Under the pieces are notes generated by a model, which did not search any database, was not told the DNA's origin, and was given only the letters and a program-made list of their open reading frames with translations. A DNA stretch of 64,000 nucleotides, taken from DASZVB01 sp036272055 (GTDB lineage: Bacteria > Myxococcota_A > Polyangia > Polyangiales > Polyangiaceae). The position numbers and the translations under genes were made by a program. Of the stretch, positions 34,402 through 43,614 are shown piece by piece; positions within the stretch are counted from its first letter, which is position 1, and each line of letters begins with the position of its first letter. Where the stretch lies: contig DATAZL010000140.1 of NCBI GenBank assembly GCA_036272055.1, positions 62,001 through 126,000 on the forward strand, in the 5' to 3' direction.

Positions 34402-36315
34402 TCACGCGCCTTCCTCGAACTCGGCGTCGATGACGTCGCCCTTCTTCTTGTTGCTCGGGCCGCCGCCGCTCTGGCCATCGGCTCCGGGAGGCGCGCCACC
34501 CGCGCCGGGCGGGGGACCTGCTTGCTCGTAGAGCTTCGTGGCGATGGCGTGCGCTTCCTTCTCGAGACGCTCGAGGACGCTCTTCACCTTGTCGTCGTCC
34601 TGCTTCTCGAGAGCCTCGCGACCTTCCTTCACGAGGGCCTCCACCGCGCCGAGATCGGTTCCGGCGAGCTTGTCCTTGTTCTCGGTGATCTGCTTTTCGA
34701 TCTGGTAGCAGAGGCTGTCGAGCTTGTTGCGCCGATCCACTTCCTCACGACGGCGCTTGTCTTCTTCCTCGTGCTCCTGGGCTTCCTTGACCATGCGGTC
34801 GATCTCGCCCTCTTGCAGGCCGCTGTTCGCGGTGATCGTGATCCGCTGATCTTTGCCCGTCGCGGTGTCCTTCGCGGCGACGGAGAGGATGCCGTTCGCG
34901 TCGATGTCGAACGTCACCTCGACCTTGGGGATGCCGCGCGGCGCGGGCGGGATGCCGTCGAGGTGGAAGCGGCCGAGGGTGCGGTTGTACCGCGCCTCTG
35001 CGCGCTCACCCTGAAGGACGTGGATCTCGACGGAGGGCTGGCTGTCACTCGCCGTCGAGTAGACTTCCTTCTTCTGCGTCGGGATCGTCGTGTTGCGGGG
35101 GATCATGACGGTCATGACGCCACCGAGCGTCTCGACGCCGAGGGACAGCGGCGTGACGTCGAGCAGCACGACGTCCTTCACGTCGCCGGAGAGCACGCCA
35201 CCTTGAACCGCCGCGCCGACCGCGACGACCTCGTCCGGGTTGACGCCCTTGTGAGGCTCCTTCCCGAAGAACTTGATGACGGTCTCTTGGACGATCGGGA
35301 TGCGCGTCGAGCCGCCGACGAGCACGACCTCGTCGATGTCGGCCGGTGACTTCTTCGCGTCCGAGAGCGCCTTCCGGACCGGCTCCATCGAGCGCTCCAC
35401 CAGCGGGCGGATCATCTGCTCGAGCTTCGAGCGGGTGAGCGTCTTCTGGAGATGCTTCGGGCCGCTCGCGTCGGCGGTGAGGAACGGCAGATTGATCGTC
35501 GTCTCTTGCTTGCTGGAGAGCTCGATCTTGGCCTGCTCCGCGACGTCCTTGAGCCGCTGGATGACCATCTTGTCCTTGGCGATGTCGATGCCGGTGTCCT
35601 TGCGGAACTCATTGATCAGGTAATCCATGATCATGATGTCCACGTCGTCGCCGCCGAGGTGCGTGTCGCCGTTGGTCGAGATGACCTGCACGACATTGTC
35701 ACCGACCTCGAGGATCGAGATGTCGAACGTACCGCCGCCGAAGTCGTAGACCGCGATGACCTCGTTCGTCTTCTTGTCGAGGCCGTAGGCGAGCGCCGCC
35801 GCGGTCGGCTCGTTGATGATGCGCTTCACCTCGAGCCCGGCGATCTTGCCGGCGTCCTTCGTGGCCTGGCGCTGGGCGTCGTTGAAGTAAGCGGGGACCG
35901 TGATGACGGCCTCTTTCACTTCTTCGCCGAGGTAATCCTCGGCCGCCTTCTTCAGCTTCTGCAGCACCTTCGCCGCGACCTCGGGGGGCGCCATGTCCTT
36001 GCCCCGAGCGGTGATCCAGGCGTCGCCGTTCTTGCCCTTCACCACGTGGAACGGCACGCGCGACGCTTCTTGCGTCACTTCGTCGAACCTTCGTCCGATG
36101 AACCGCTTCGATGAATAGACGGTGTTCTCGGGGTTGGTCACCGCTTGGCGCTTCGCGATGGTGCCGACGAGGATCTCCCCTTTTTCGTCCCACGCGACGA
36201 CGGAGGGCGTCAGACGCGACCCCTCTTCGTTCACGATGACCTTGGGTTCCTTGCCCTCCATCACAGCAACGACGCTGTTCGTCGTCCCCAAGTCGATGCC
36301 GATGATCTTGCCCAT
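34402..36315 (-). CDS. dnaK: Molecular chaperone DnaK (Hsp70)
   Basis: A 637-aa Hsp70 that binds exposed hydrophobic segments of client proteins in an ATP-dependent cycle with DnaJ and GrpE. The signatures are GIDLGTTNS near the N-terminus, VYDFGGGTFD, and VVLVGGSTRIP; the substrate-binding domain and helical lid follow, and the end reads KKGDVIDAEFEE. The ATG at 36315 has GGAGAAGGAAAC just upstream. No dnaJ or grpE is next to it. A weak promoter (TTGACC, 16 bp, TAAGTT) lies at 36353-36380 on the minus strand. Confidence 0.99.
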   Translation of the reverse strand: MGKIIGIDLGTTNSVVAVMEGKEPKVIVNEEGSRLTPSVVAWDEKGEILVGTIAKRQAVTNPENTVYSSKRFIGRRFDEVTQEASRVPFHVVKGKNGDAWITARGKDMAPPEVAAKVLQKLKKAAEDYLGEEVKEAVITVPAYFNDAQRQATKDAGKIAGLEVKRIINEPTAAALAYGLDKKTNEVIAVYDFGGGTFDISILEVGDNVVQVISTNGDTHLGGDDVDIMIMDYLINEFRKDTGIDIAKDKMVIQRLKDVAEQAKIELSSKQETTINLPFLTADASGPKHLQKTLTRSKLEQMIRPLVERSMEPVRKALSDAKKSPADIDEVVLVGGSTRIPIVQETVIKFFGKEPHKGVNPDEVVAVGAAVQGGVLSGDVKDVVLLDVTPLSLGVETLGGVMTVMIPRNTTIPTQKKEVYSTASDSQPSVEIHVLQGERAEARYNRTLGRFHLDGIPPAPRGIPKVEVTFDIDANGILSVAAKDTATGKDQRITITANSGLQEGEIDRMVKEAQEHEEEDKRRREEVDRRNKLDSLCYQIEKQITENKDKLAGTDLGAVEALVKEGREALEKQDDDKVKSVLERLEKEAHAIATKLYEQAGPPPGAGGAPPGADGQSGGGPSNKKKGDVIDAEFEEGA

Positions 36316-36352
36316 GTTTCCTTCTCCAGTGCCCGTTACGGAATCGGCGAGC

Positions 36353-36380
36353 AACTTAACCACCTCCCTAGACCGGTCAA
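36353..36380 (-). promoter_or_regulatory. Candidate promoter of dnaK
   Basis: On the minus strand TTGACC (36380-36375) is followed after 16 bp by TAAGTT (36358-36353), 38 bp ahead of the dnaK ATG. The -35 is good and the -10 is poor. No CIRCE-type inverted repeat or clear heat-shock sigma motif is visible. Confidence 0.35.
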
Positions 36381-36438
36381 CCGCCTCCGCGCACACGTAG
36401 AAAGGTCATTTTTCGAGGCGTTTTCCGGAAGAACCGTG

Positions 36439-36466
36439 TTGACAGGGAATGCCGAGCGGGTACAAG
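36439..36466 (+). promoter_or_regulatory. Promoter of the tRNA-Ala gene
   Basis: Consensus TTGACA (36439-36444), 16-bp spacer, and TACAAG (36461-36466) lie 15 bp upstream of the first base of the tRNA. Spacing and position fit a housekeeping-sigma promoter. Confidence 0.65.
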
Positions 36467-36480
36467 GTCCCCCGGCCCTC

Positions 36481-36553
<73 letters not shown>

Positions 36554-36581
36554 CCGACTTCGCCGGATTCCGAGGACACTG

Positions 36582-37361
36582 ATGACCGGCGAAGTGAAAC
36601 TCGATTGCTCCATTCGCGCCTCGCGCGAGGAGCTCTGGGAGGCCTGCAGCACCCGCTCCGGCCTCGAAGGCTGGTACGCCGATCGTGTGACGGGCACCGT
36701 CCAGCGCGGCGCGCGCCTGAAGCTCGAGTGGCCGGAGCTCGGCGCCACAGTCGACCTCGAGGTCGAAGAGGTGCGGCAGAACGAGGAGCTCGTCCTCGTG
36801 AACGGCAAGAGCCGGGTGAGCCTCGTCGTGTCGGAGGGCCGCGTCGAGCTGACGCACCACGGCCTGACGACCGAGGATGATTTCGACGGCTTTCGTTCGT
36901 CGTGGCAAGTGGCGCTCGCGATACTCAAGCATTCGCTCGAAGAGCACCCGCGCGCACCTCGACGTGTCCGGTGGGCCGCACGCCCCGCGCACACCAGCGC
37001 CGAGCTCGCGCACCTCTGTTTCACGGCGCCGGCCGCGCTCGACCGGTGGCTCGGGCAAGGCAGCGTCATGGGTGGAGAGGACGAGCCGTTTCATCTGACG
37101 CTGATGTCCGGCGGCAGCATGTCCGGCAAGGTGCTGTGTCGGGTGGCCGGGCGAGACGTTGCGCTGACGTGGGAGGAGCAGAACGACTCCGTCCTCGTGC
37201 TCCGCACCTTGCCGTCACCGCGCGCGAGCCAGGAGCGCGTCGTCGCGATCTGCTGGTCGAAGTGGGGCGCAACCGAGGCGGGCGAGCACGCGATCGAGAC
37301 CGAGCTCCAGCGTGCTCTCGAGCGACTCGGCGCGTTGCTCGCGATGAGCGGCAGCGCCTGA
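36582..37361 (+). CDS. Tandem SRPBCC (AHSA1-like) protein
   Basis: A 259-aa cytoplasmic protein. The first half (about 1-110) has the AHSA1/START-like pattern: LDCSIRASREELWEACST, then GLEGWYADRV and the ELGATVDLEVEEV strands. The second half (about 135-255) repeats the fold: SAELAHLCFTAPAALDRWLG, then MSGKVLCRVAGRDVALTWEE and LPSPRASQERVVAICWSKWG. Two SRPBCC domains in one chain may bind hydrophobic ligands or act as a co-chaperone; DnaK lies nearby but in the opposite orientation. The ATG at 36582 has GAGG about 8 bp upstream; translation from inside the tRNA would be artefactual. Confidence 0.85.
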   Translation: MTGEVKLDCSIRASREELWEACSTRSGLEGWYADRVTGTVQRGARLKLEWPELGATVDLEVEEVRQNEELVLVNGKSRVSLVVSEGRVELTHHGLTTEDDFDGFRSSWQVALAILKHSLEEHPRAPRRVRWAARPAHTSAELAHLCFTAPAALDRWLGQGSVMGGEDEPFHLTLMSGGSMSGKVLCRVAGRDVALTWEEQNDSVLVLRTLPSPRASQERVVAICWSKWGATEAGEHAIETELQRALERLGALLAMSGSA

Positions 37362-37593
37362 CAGCAACCTGCGTCATGCAGCGGGCAATCCGCATCCGAG
37401 GGGTGATCCGCCGGATTACCGAGTCGACGTGGCCGGTTGCCACAGTCGTCACCGGCTGCGGGTGATGTAGGTACGCGCCGTCGCAGGAGATTTTCACTTT
37501 CGAGACGCCGACCGGGGGGTGGCGAAGCGACCTCGGCATGCAATGATCCAGGACCTGCTGCTGGGTCATCTCGGCATCAGGAAGGAGCTTCCT

Positions 37594-38598
37594 TTGAAGA
37601 GCCAGCGGTCCGCCTTCTCGAGCAGCGTTCTTCTATTCGTATTCGTGACGGCGTGCGGAGGCGGGGACTTCATCGGAAGCAGCATCGCGACCGGCGGCCA
37701 CAGCGCCACGGACGGCGGCCTGGAGTCCGGGAGCCGAGCAGGCGGCGGCTCTTCGGGTGGAAGCGGCTCGCTGATCGACGGCGGCTCCGGCGGAGCTTCG
37801 TCGGGGACCGGCGGGAGCGTCGGCGGCGGTGGCGCAAAGAGCACCGGCGGGAGCAAGGGTAGCGGCGGTCGCGGAGCCGGAGGCACAACGACCAGCGACG
37901 GCGGCGCGACCAGCGACGGCGGCATGACCGGCGGCGGAACGACGGGCAGCGGCGGTCGCGGAGCCGGCGGCGCGACGACCAGTGACGGTGGTGCGTCTGC
38001 GAACGGCGGGACGAGCTCCGGAGGCGCGCAGAGCTCCGGTGGAACGTCGTCCGGCGGGACCGGGAACACGGGCGGCGTCGTGAGCAGCGGCGGCTCGAAT
38101 CCGGTTTCCGGCGGCACGACGGGCTCCGGTGGTGAGTGCGCGAATCCGGTTGCCTGGTACGTCGACAACGACCAGGACGGCTACGGCTCGAGCAGCGCGC
38201 CGGCGCTGCTCTCGTGCGATCAGCCCGGCCCGCACTACACGAAGGTCGGCGGCGATTGCCACGACGGCAACAAGGACGTGCACCCGCAGGTCACCGCGCA
38301 GGAGAAGGCGTACTTCGAGGCGCCGTACAGCGCGACGAACGGCGTCAATTCGTTCGACTACGATTGCTCCGGCACCGAAGACGGCGATCCGAGCGAACCC
38401 AAGGCGGCGTCGAGCTGCCCCGCTCTGAGCGCCGGTGCCTGCGGGGGCAGCGGCTATCTCATGGTCGCGACGGGCGGTCGCGCCGCGCCGAACGGGTACT
38501 GCGGGAGTAAATCCTATCGCACCTGCGTTAGCCAGGTCGCGCTCCTCTGTCAGGCGCAAGACGTCACGAACTTCTCCGTCGCGTATCGCTGCAAATAA
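37594..38598 (+). CDS. MopE-like lipoprotein with Gly-rich linker
   Basis: A 334-aa exported protein, starting at the TTG at 37594 with AAGGAG 7 bp upstream. The lipobox is FVTAC near residue 19. Residues about 25-185 are Gly/Ser/Thr-rich with an imperfect duplication (SGGRGAGGTTTSDGG and SGGRGAGGATTSDGG). The C-terminal domain (about 185-334) carries WYVDNDQDGYG, then GGDCHDGNKDVHP, the MopE-type calcium- or copper-binding motif repeated in secreted myxobacterial proteins, plus six cysteines. It may bind metal or carbohydrate at the surface. Its function is not known. Confidence 0.8.
   Translation: MKSQRSAFSSSVLLFVFVTACGGGDFIGSSIATGGHSATDGGLESGSRAGGGSSGGSGSLIDGGSGGASSGTGGSVGGGGAKSTGGSKGSGGRGAGGTTTSDGGATSDGGMTGGGTTGSGGRGAGGATTSDGGASANGGTSSGGAQSSGGTSSGGTGNTGGVVSSGGSNPVSGGTTGSGGECANPVAWYVDNDQDGYGSSSAPALLSCDQPGPHYTKVGGDCHDGNKDVHPQVTAQEKAYFEAPYSATNGVNSFDYDCSGTEDGDPSEPKAASSCPALSAGACGGSGYLMVATGGRAAPNGYCGSKSYRTCVSQVALLCQAQDVTNFSVAYRCK
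37861..37992 (+). repeat. Imperfect 45-bp direct repeat in a Gly-rich linker
   Basis: The segment 37861-37905 recurs at 37948-37992 with a few substitutions, spaced 87 bp (29 codons) apart in frame. It encodes SGGRGAGG-type linkers in the MopE-like lipoprotein and indicates slippage or duplication. Confidence 0.75.
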
Positions 38599-38671
38599 GC
38601 CCGGCCGCGCGTCGCCCAACGGCGGAGCTCGGAAGTCGCGTCGCGCCCGACGTTGTTTTAGTGTGCCCCGC

Positions 38672-40480
38672 ATGCAGAGAGCCCGACGGCCGCGCTTTCA
38701 TCCGGGAGGCGTGGTCCTCGCCGCGCTCGTGTCGTCGTGCGCGCCGCCGCACGCCGCGTCCCCCGACGGCGCGATCGCGGCGTCGCTGCCGTCCGCGCCG
38801 AAGAAGCTCGACCTCGTTCGCCCCGCCACCACCGGGACGGTCGCCGAGGCGCCGCTCCTCACCGTGCTCGCCGGTGAGCTCGCTCGCAACGTGAAGGAGC
38901 TCGGCAAGACGAAGAAGGCCGATCTGTCGCCCTACTTCGTCGAGTACGAGGCGACCGACGAGCACAACGTCGAGGTCGAGGGCTCCTTCGGCACCCTCGT
39001 GACGTCGACCGACGACAGGTCGCGCAGCCTCGATGTCGACGTGCGCATCGGAACGCCGAAGCTCGACAGCACGCATCGTCTCCGGGGCGACTACGACGTC
39101 TCGCGCGACTTCACGCGACAAGCCTGGTTGCCGGTGGAGGACGACCCCTCCGCGATCCGCGCCGTGGCCTGGCTCGCGACGAACGCCGAGTACCAGCGCG
39201 CCGTCGAGGACCTCGTCCGCGTGAAGGCGAACCTCGAGATCAAGGTCGCGGAGCAGGACACCTCCGACGATTTCTCCGCCGAGCAGCCCGCGACGTTCCA
39301 CGAGCCGCCGGCGGCGTTCTCGGTCGACAAGGGCGTCTGGGAGAGCCGGGTGCGCAAGCTGTCGGCGGCATTTGCGCGCGAGCCCGAGCTCACCGAGTCG
39401 CGGGTACGCTTCGAGAGCTCTGCCGAGACGCGTTACCTGGCGACCAGCGAGGGCTCGAGCGTCCAGGTCGCCCGCTTGCACGCGCGCATCGAGATCACCG
39501 CGAGCACCCTCGCGGACGACGGCATGCGCCTCGAGCGCACCGAGACGGTGGACGTCCCCGATCCGGCGGCGCTACCGAACGACGACGACACGTCGAGACT
39601 CGTGGAGCGCGTGATCGCCGATCTCAAGGCGCTCAGGCGCGCGCCGCTCGTCGAGCCGTACGCCGGTCCGGCGATCCTCGACGGGAGAGCCGCCGCGGTC
39701 TTCTTCCACGAGATCTTCGGTCATCGCGTCGAGGGCCACCGCCAGAAGGACGAGGAAGAGGGCCAGACCTTCGCGCACCAGGTCGGCCAGCCCGTGATGC
39801 CCGGCTTCCTGAACGTCTTCGACGATCCGTCGATCACGCGCCTCAACGGGATCCCGCTCAACGGCTATTACCCGTACGACGACGAGGGCATCCCCGGGCA
39901 GCGCACGCTGCTCGTCGATCGGGGCACCCTCCGCGGCTTTCTCCTGTCCCGCTCGCCCGCCGCCGGGTTTCACCAGTCGAACGGTCACGGGCGCCGCGAG
40001 CACGGGCACCGCGTCGTGTCGCGACAGGGAAACCTCGTCGTCGATCCCATCGTCACGACGACCCCCGGCGCGCTCAAGGAGCAGCTCATCGCGGAGCTGA
40101 AGAAAGAGGGGAAGCCGTTCGGCCTTCGCTTCCACGAGATCACGGGCGGGTACACGAACACGACCCGCGAAGGGTCGCAGGCATTCAAGGTGCTCCCGGT
40201 GATGGTCTATCGCATCTACGTGGACGGCCACGAGGAGCTGGTGCGGGGCGTCGATCTCGAGGGCACGCCGCTCGCGTCACTCGCGCGCATCGAGGCGGCC
40301 GGCAACGACTTCGAGGTCTTCGACGGCGTCTGCGGCGCGGAATCGGGCTGGGTGCCCGTCTCGGCGACGAGCCCGAGCCTGCTCCTCGGTCAGATCGAGG
40401 TGACGCGGCAAGAGAAGGGACACGACCGTCCACCCTTGCTCGGGCCACCCACCGCCTCGGCGCTCCGGAGGGCACGATGA
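38672..40480 (+). CDS. Exported TldD-family metalloprotease (active motif intact)
   Basis: A 602-aa protein with lipobox LVSSC near residue 23, so it should be a lipid-anchored envelope protein, unlike cytosolic TldD. The N-terminal half is mixed alpha/beta; the C-terminal half is the TldD/PmbA metalloprotease fold. The HExxxH zinc motif reads HEIFGHRVEGH (about residues 346-356), and downstream QSNGHGRREHGH and the GYTNTTREG segment match the family. In TldD/E, the protease cleaves peptides, for example maturing microcin B17; substrates here are unknown. The ATG at 38672 gives the signal peptide. Its stop overlaps the next ATG (ATGA), coupling it to the inactive paralogue. Confidence 0.88.
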   Translation: MQRARRPRFHPGGVVLAALVSSCAPPHAASPDGAIAASLPSAPKKLDLVRPATTGTVAEAPLLTVLAGELARNVKELGKTKKADLSPYFVEYEATDEHNVEVEGSFGTLVTSTDDRSRSLDVDVRIGTPKLDSTHRLRGDYDVSRDFTRQAWLPVEDDPSAIRAVAWLATNAEYQRAVEDLVRVKANLEIKVAEQDTSDDFSAEQPATFHEPPAAFSVDKGVWESRVRKLSAAFAREPELTESRVRFESSAETRYLATSEGSSVQVARLHARIEITASTLADDGMRLERTETVDVPDPAALPNDDDTSRLVERVIADLKALRRAPLVEPYAGPAILDGRAAAVFFHEIFGHRVEGHRQKDEEEGQTFAHQVGQPVMPGFLNVFDDPSITRLNGIPLNGYYPYDDEGIPGQRTLLVDRGTLRGFLLSRSPAAGFHQSNGHGRREHGHRVVSRQGNLVVDPIVTTTPGALKEQLIAELKKEGKPFGLRFHEITGGYTNTTREGSQAFKVLPVMVYRIYVDGHEELVRGVDLEGTPLASLARIEAAGNDFEVFDGVCGAESGWVPVSATSPSLLLGQIEVTRQEKGHDRPPLLGPPTASALRRAR

Positions 40481-42177
40481 AGCGCACCTTCGCCGTGGTG
40501 CTCGCGAGCGCGGCAGCGACGCTCGCGGCGTCAGAGCCACCCGCGCCCGACGCGGTCGCGATCAAGGCGATGCAAGAGGAGCTCACGCGCACCATGACGA
40601 GCCTCAAGCTGCCCGGGGCGGAGGCGCCGTACTACGCCGCGTACTGGGTCGTCGACGTCGACGAGCGCAGCGTGGAGTCGACCCTCGGCACGCTGGTCTC
40701 CGACGAGGTATCGCGCGAGCGATTCGTGAAGGTCGAGCTCCGGGTCGGTACGCGAACGTCCGACAACTCGAACTTCGTCGGCGCGCCCGGCGAGGGCGGC
40801 GATTTCATGAAGGACACCGAGCTCCTGTCGCCGCGTACCGCGCCGCTCGACGACGACGTCGTCGCGCTCCGGCGTCAGCTGTGGCTCGCGACCGACGCGG
40901 CGTACAAGGGCTCGATCGAGACGCTCGAGCGGAAGCGCGCGGCGAAGCAGTCGGAGATCGCCGCCCGTCACGAGGTCCCGAGCTTCTCTGCCGACAAGTC
41001 GGCGAAGGTCGTCGTGAAGGACGAGCCGCCAGGGCCGGTCATCGACCCGGTGGATCTCTCGAAGCGCGTCTCTGCCGTCTTCCGGAGCTTCCCCGATCTG
41101 CAGAAGAGCAGCGCGCACGTGCTCCTCACGTCGACGCGACGGCGATTCGTGGCGAGCGACGGCGGGCTCATCGTCGAGCCGTCACGACTCGCGGGCCTCG
41201 AGCTCACGTGCGAGGGGCAGGCCGACGACGGCATGTCTCTCGAGCGGAGCGCGTTCTTCTCGGCCGACAAGAGCGGCGCGCTGCCGCTCGACCACGCGAT
41301 GAGCGAAGCGAAGCGCATCGGCAGCGAGCTCACGGCGCTCCGTCGTGCACCAGTCGTCGAGGACTACAGCGGGCCCGTGCTCTTCGAGGGCAAGGCCGCT
41401 GCGCAGCTCGTCTACGAGCTCCTCGGAGAGTCCCTCTCCGGCACGCCTCCGCCGGAGGGCAACGACGAGCTCGAGAGCCCGCTCTCGCGAAAGCTCGGCA
41501 AGCGCATCCTGCCGCGCGGCTTCAGCGTGGTGGACGACCCGACGCTCACCGCGTTCGACGGCACTCCCCTGCTCGGGCATTACGTCGTCGACGACGAGGG
41601 TATCGCGGGAAAGCGCGTCGTGCTCGTCGACGACGGACACCTGAAGAGCTTCCTGATGTCGCGAGCGCCGCGCGACGAGATCGACGAGTCGAACGGACAC
41701 GGACGCTCGGGGCTCGTGGGATGGGCGCGCGGCCACGTCGGCAATCTCGTCATGTCGGCGAAGGGCGGGCTCACGAAGCGCGAGCTGCGCGCGCGCCTCG
41801 CGGCCGAGGTCCGCGACGAGGGCCTCGATTTCGGCATGGTCGTCACCGAGCTCCAGACGCGCACCAGCGCGACCAGCGGTGAGGTCATGCCCGCGGCGCA
41901 GATCGCGTACCGCGTGACGCCCGACGGACACGAGACGCTGGTGCGCGGCGCGACGATCGCGTCGCTCTCGGTGCGCGAGCTACGCGACGTGCTCGCGGCC
42001 GGACAGGGCGGCGCCGTCTACGGCTTCGTCACCGAGAACGACGCCGGCACCGATCTTCCCGCGTCGATCGTGGCGCCAGCGCTCCTCTTCGAGGACATCG
42101 AGCTCCGCGAGCCGTCCACGCCGAACAAGCGACCACCCGTGGTGCCGCGTCCGCCGATCGAACCAGCGACGAAGTAA
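40477..42177 (+). CDS. Exported TldD/PmbA-family paralogue lacking the protease motif
   Basis: A 566-aa protein with a secretory signal (MKRTFAVVLASAAATLAA). It aligns by eye along the whole length with the upstream TldD-like protein: ALRRAPVVEDYSGPVLFEGKAA corresponds to ALRRAPLVEPYAGPAILDGRAA and GHYVVDDEGIAGKR to NGYYPYDDEGIPGQR. Where the first has HEIFGHRVEG, this one has YELLGESLSG (about residue 313), so both zinc histidines are lost. This mirrors TldD/TldE, where one subunit is inactive and forms a heterodimer. The four-base overlap of the genes supports equal production of the two subunits. Confidence 0.85.
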   Translation: MKRTFAVVLASAAATLAASEPPAPDAVAIKAMQEELTRTMTSLKLPGAEAPYYAAYWVVDVDERSVESTLGTLVSDEVSRERFVKVELRVGTRTSDNSNFVGAPGEGGDFMKDTELLSPRTAPLDDDVVALRRQLWLATDAAYKGSIETLERKRAAKQSEIAARHEVPSFSADKSAKVVVKDEPPGPVIDPVDLSKRVSAVFRSFPDLQKSSAHVLLTSTRRRFVASDGGLIVEPSRLAGLELTCEGQADDGMSLERSAFFSADKSGALPLDHAMSEAKRIGSELTALRRAPVVEDYSGPVLFEGKAAAQLVYELLGESLSGTPPPEGNDELESPLSRKLGKRILPRGFSVVDDPTLTAFDGTPLLGHYVVDDEGIAGKRVVLVDDGHLKSFLMSRAPRDEIDESNGHGRSGLVGWARGHVGNLVMSAKGGLTKRELRARLAAEVRDEGLDFGMVVTELQTRTSATSGEVMPAAQIAYRVTPDGHETLVRGATIASLSVRELRDVLAAGQGGAVYGFVTENDAGTDLPASIVAPALLFEDIELREPSTPNKRPPVVPRPPIEPATK

Positions 42178-42359
42178 CTTTCCGCGTCCGGTGGCGGAGA
42201 GGTGTTTCCACTGCGTATTCGCGCAACGCCGTCGCACGATCTGACGCCGCGATAATATTCTCACAGAAGCGAATTATGGACCGCGCCGTTGATCGGCTCA
42301 TGGGTCGGCGCTCTACTCCGTACGTCGGTTTCTTAACCGCGGCGCTCAGGAGGCAGATT

Positions 42360-43607
42360 ATGCGGTCACGGTCCGTCAGGTGGACGTTCGAGTCATTTCT
42401 GTTTCTATCCACGCTCGGGCTCGGCGCGTGCTCGTCGAGCTCGAACGGTAGCCAGGGTGTGGGGGGCAGCGCGGGCGCGGGCAACACACCGGGCGCCGGT
42501 GGCAGCCAGCTCGGCACGGGCAACACGCCGGGGGCCGGCGGCCTTTCTACAGGCGCGGGAAACGCGACCGGCGCAACAGGCCCGACAGGCCCGACAGGAA
42601 TGGGTGGCAGCTCACCCGCCAGCGGCGGAAACGTCGGCGCACTGGGCGGCACGCCGGGGCTCGCCGGAAGCCCGGGTACCGGCAACGTACCGGGGAGCGG
42701 CGGCTCGACGCCGGTCGGCAGCGGCGGCGCACCCGACCTCGGCGGGACGACCGGCGTCTCGGGCGCCGCGAACACCGGCGGCATGTCCACCGGCACCGGC
42801 GGCGCGACCCAGACCGGCACCGGTTGCCTGAAGGGCACCGGGGACTACTCGAAGGCAGGCCCGTACACGGTGAAGACGAAGAGCGTCGACCTCGCGTCGA
42901 TGCTCTCGGGGGCTGCCTCGCCTACGACGTACACCATCTTCTATCCCGATGGGCTCGACGCGAGCTGCCCGGCGCCGCTCATCTCGTGGGGCAACGGCAC
43001 CGGCGTCACTGGCTCGCAGGTCTACGGCTTCTTCAACAACAACGCCGCGAGCTGGGGCATGATCGTCATCGCGTCGGACAACTCGAACGCCGCGGCGAGC
43101 CCGTTCATCGCCACGGGGGTCGATTACATGCTGGCGCAGAACAAGGACTCCACGAGCGAGTTCTTCGGCAAGCTGAGTGGTCGCGCCGGCACGTCCGGCC
43201 ACTCCCAGGGAGCGATCGCGGCGACGACCGCGACGACCGATGCCGCCGTGACGGCGGAGGTCCAGGTCGAGGGCGGCGGCATTCCGAAGGCGGGCATCGC
43301 GTTCCTCGCGCTGTCCGGCACCGCCGACAACGTCGTCACGACGGGGCCGCCGACGTCGAGCTACGGCGCCGCGACCGGGCCGTCGATGCTCGCGATCTAC
43401 ACCGGCGCCGATCACGTCACGACACCCACGCTCGCCGGCGCCATCCAGGGGAACGCCGGGAGCATCCAGTTCATGCGCTTTTACACGGCGTGGTTCCGGT
43501 GCTTCCTCGGGGACGACTCGAACGCCTGCGCCATGTTCAAGGGCGGGGCGAGCTGCGGCGTCTGCAAGGATCCGAACTGGGACTCGATAAAGACGAAGAA
43601 CCTGTAG
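42360..43607 (+). CDS. Alpha/beta-hydrolase lipoprotein with Gly-rich linker
   Basis: A 415-aa exported protein, with AGGAGG 8 bp before the ATG at 42360. The lipobox is LGAC near residue 21. Residues about 22-155 are a Gly/Thr/Ser linker with collagen-like triplets (GATGPTGPTGMGG). The catalytic domain (about 165-415) has the serine nucleophile elbow GTSGHSQGAIAA, then a probable Asp in TGADHVTTPTLAG and the terminal cysteine cluster CAMFKGGASCGVCKD. The overall layout resembles secreted chlorophyllase/PET-hydrolase-like esterases; a specific substrate cannot be given. Confidence 0.85.
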   Translation: MRSRSVRWTFESFLFLSTLGLGACSSSSNGSQGVGGSAGAGNTPGAGGSQLGTGNTPGAGGLSTGAGNATGATGPTGPTGMGGSSPASGGNVGALGGTPGLAGSPGTGNVPGSGGSTPVGSGGAPDLGGTTGVSGAANTGGMSTGTGGATQTGTGCLKGTGDYSKAGPYTVKTKSVDLASMLSGAASPTTYTIFYPDGLDASCPAPLISWGNGTGVTGSQVYGFFNNNAASWGMIVIASDNSNAAASPFIATGVDYMLAQNKDSTSEFFGKLSGRAGTSGHSQGAIAATTATTDAAVTAEVQVEGGGIPKAGIAFLALSGTADNVVTTGPPTSSYGAATGPSMLAIYTGADHVTTPTLAGAIQGNAGSIQFMRFYTAWFRCFLGDDSNACAMFKGGASCGVCKDPNWDSIKTKNL

Positions 43608-43614
43608 CGATGGT

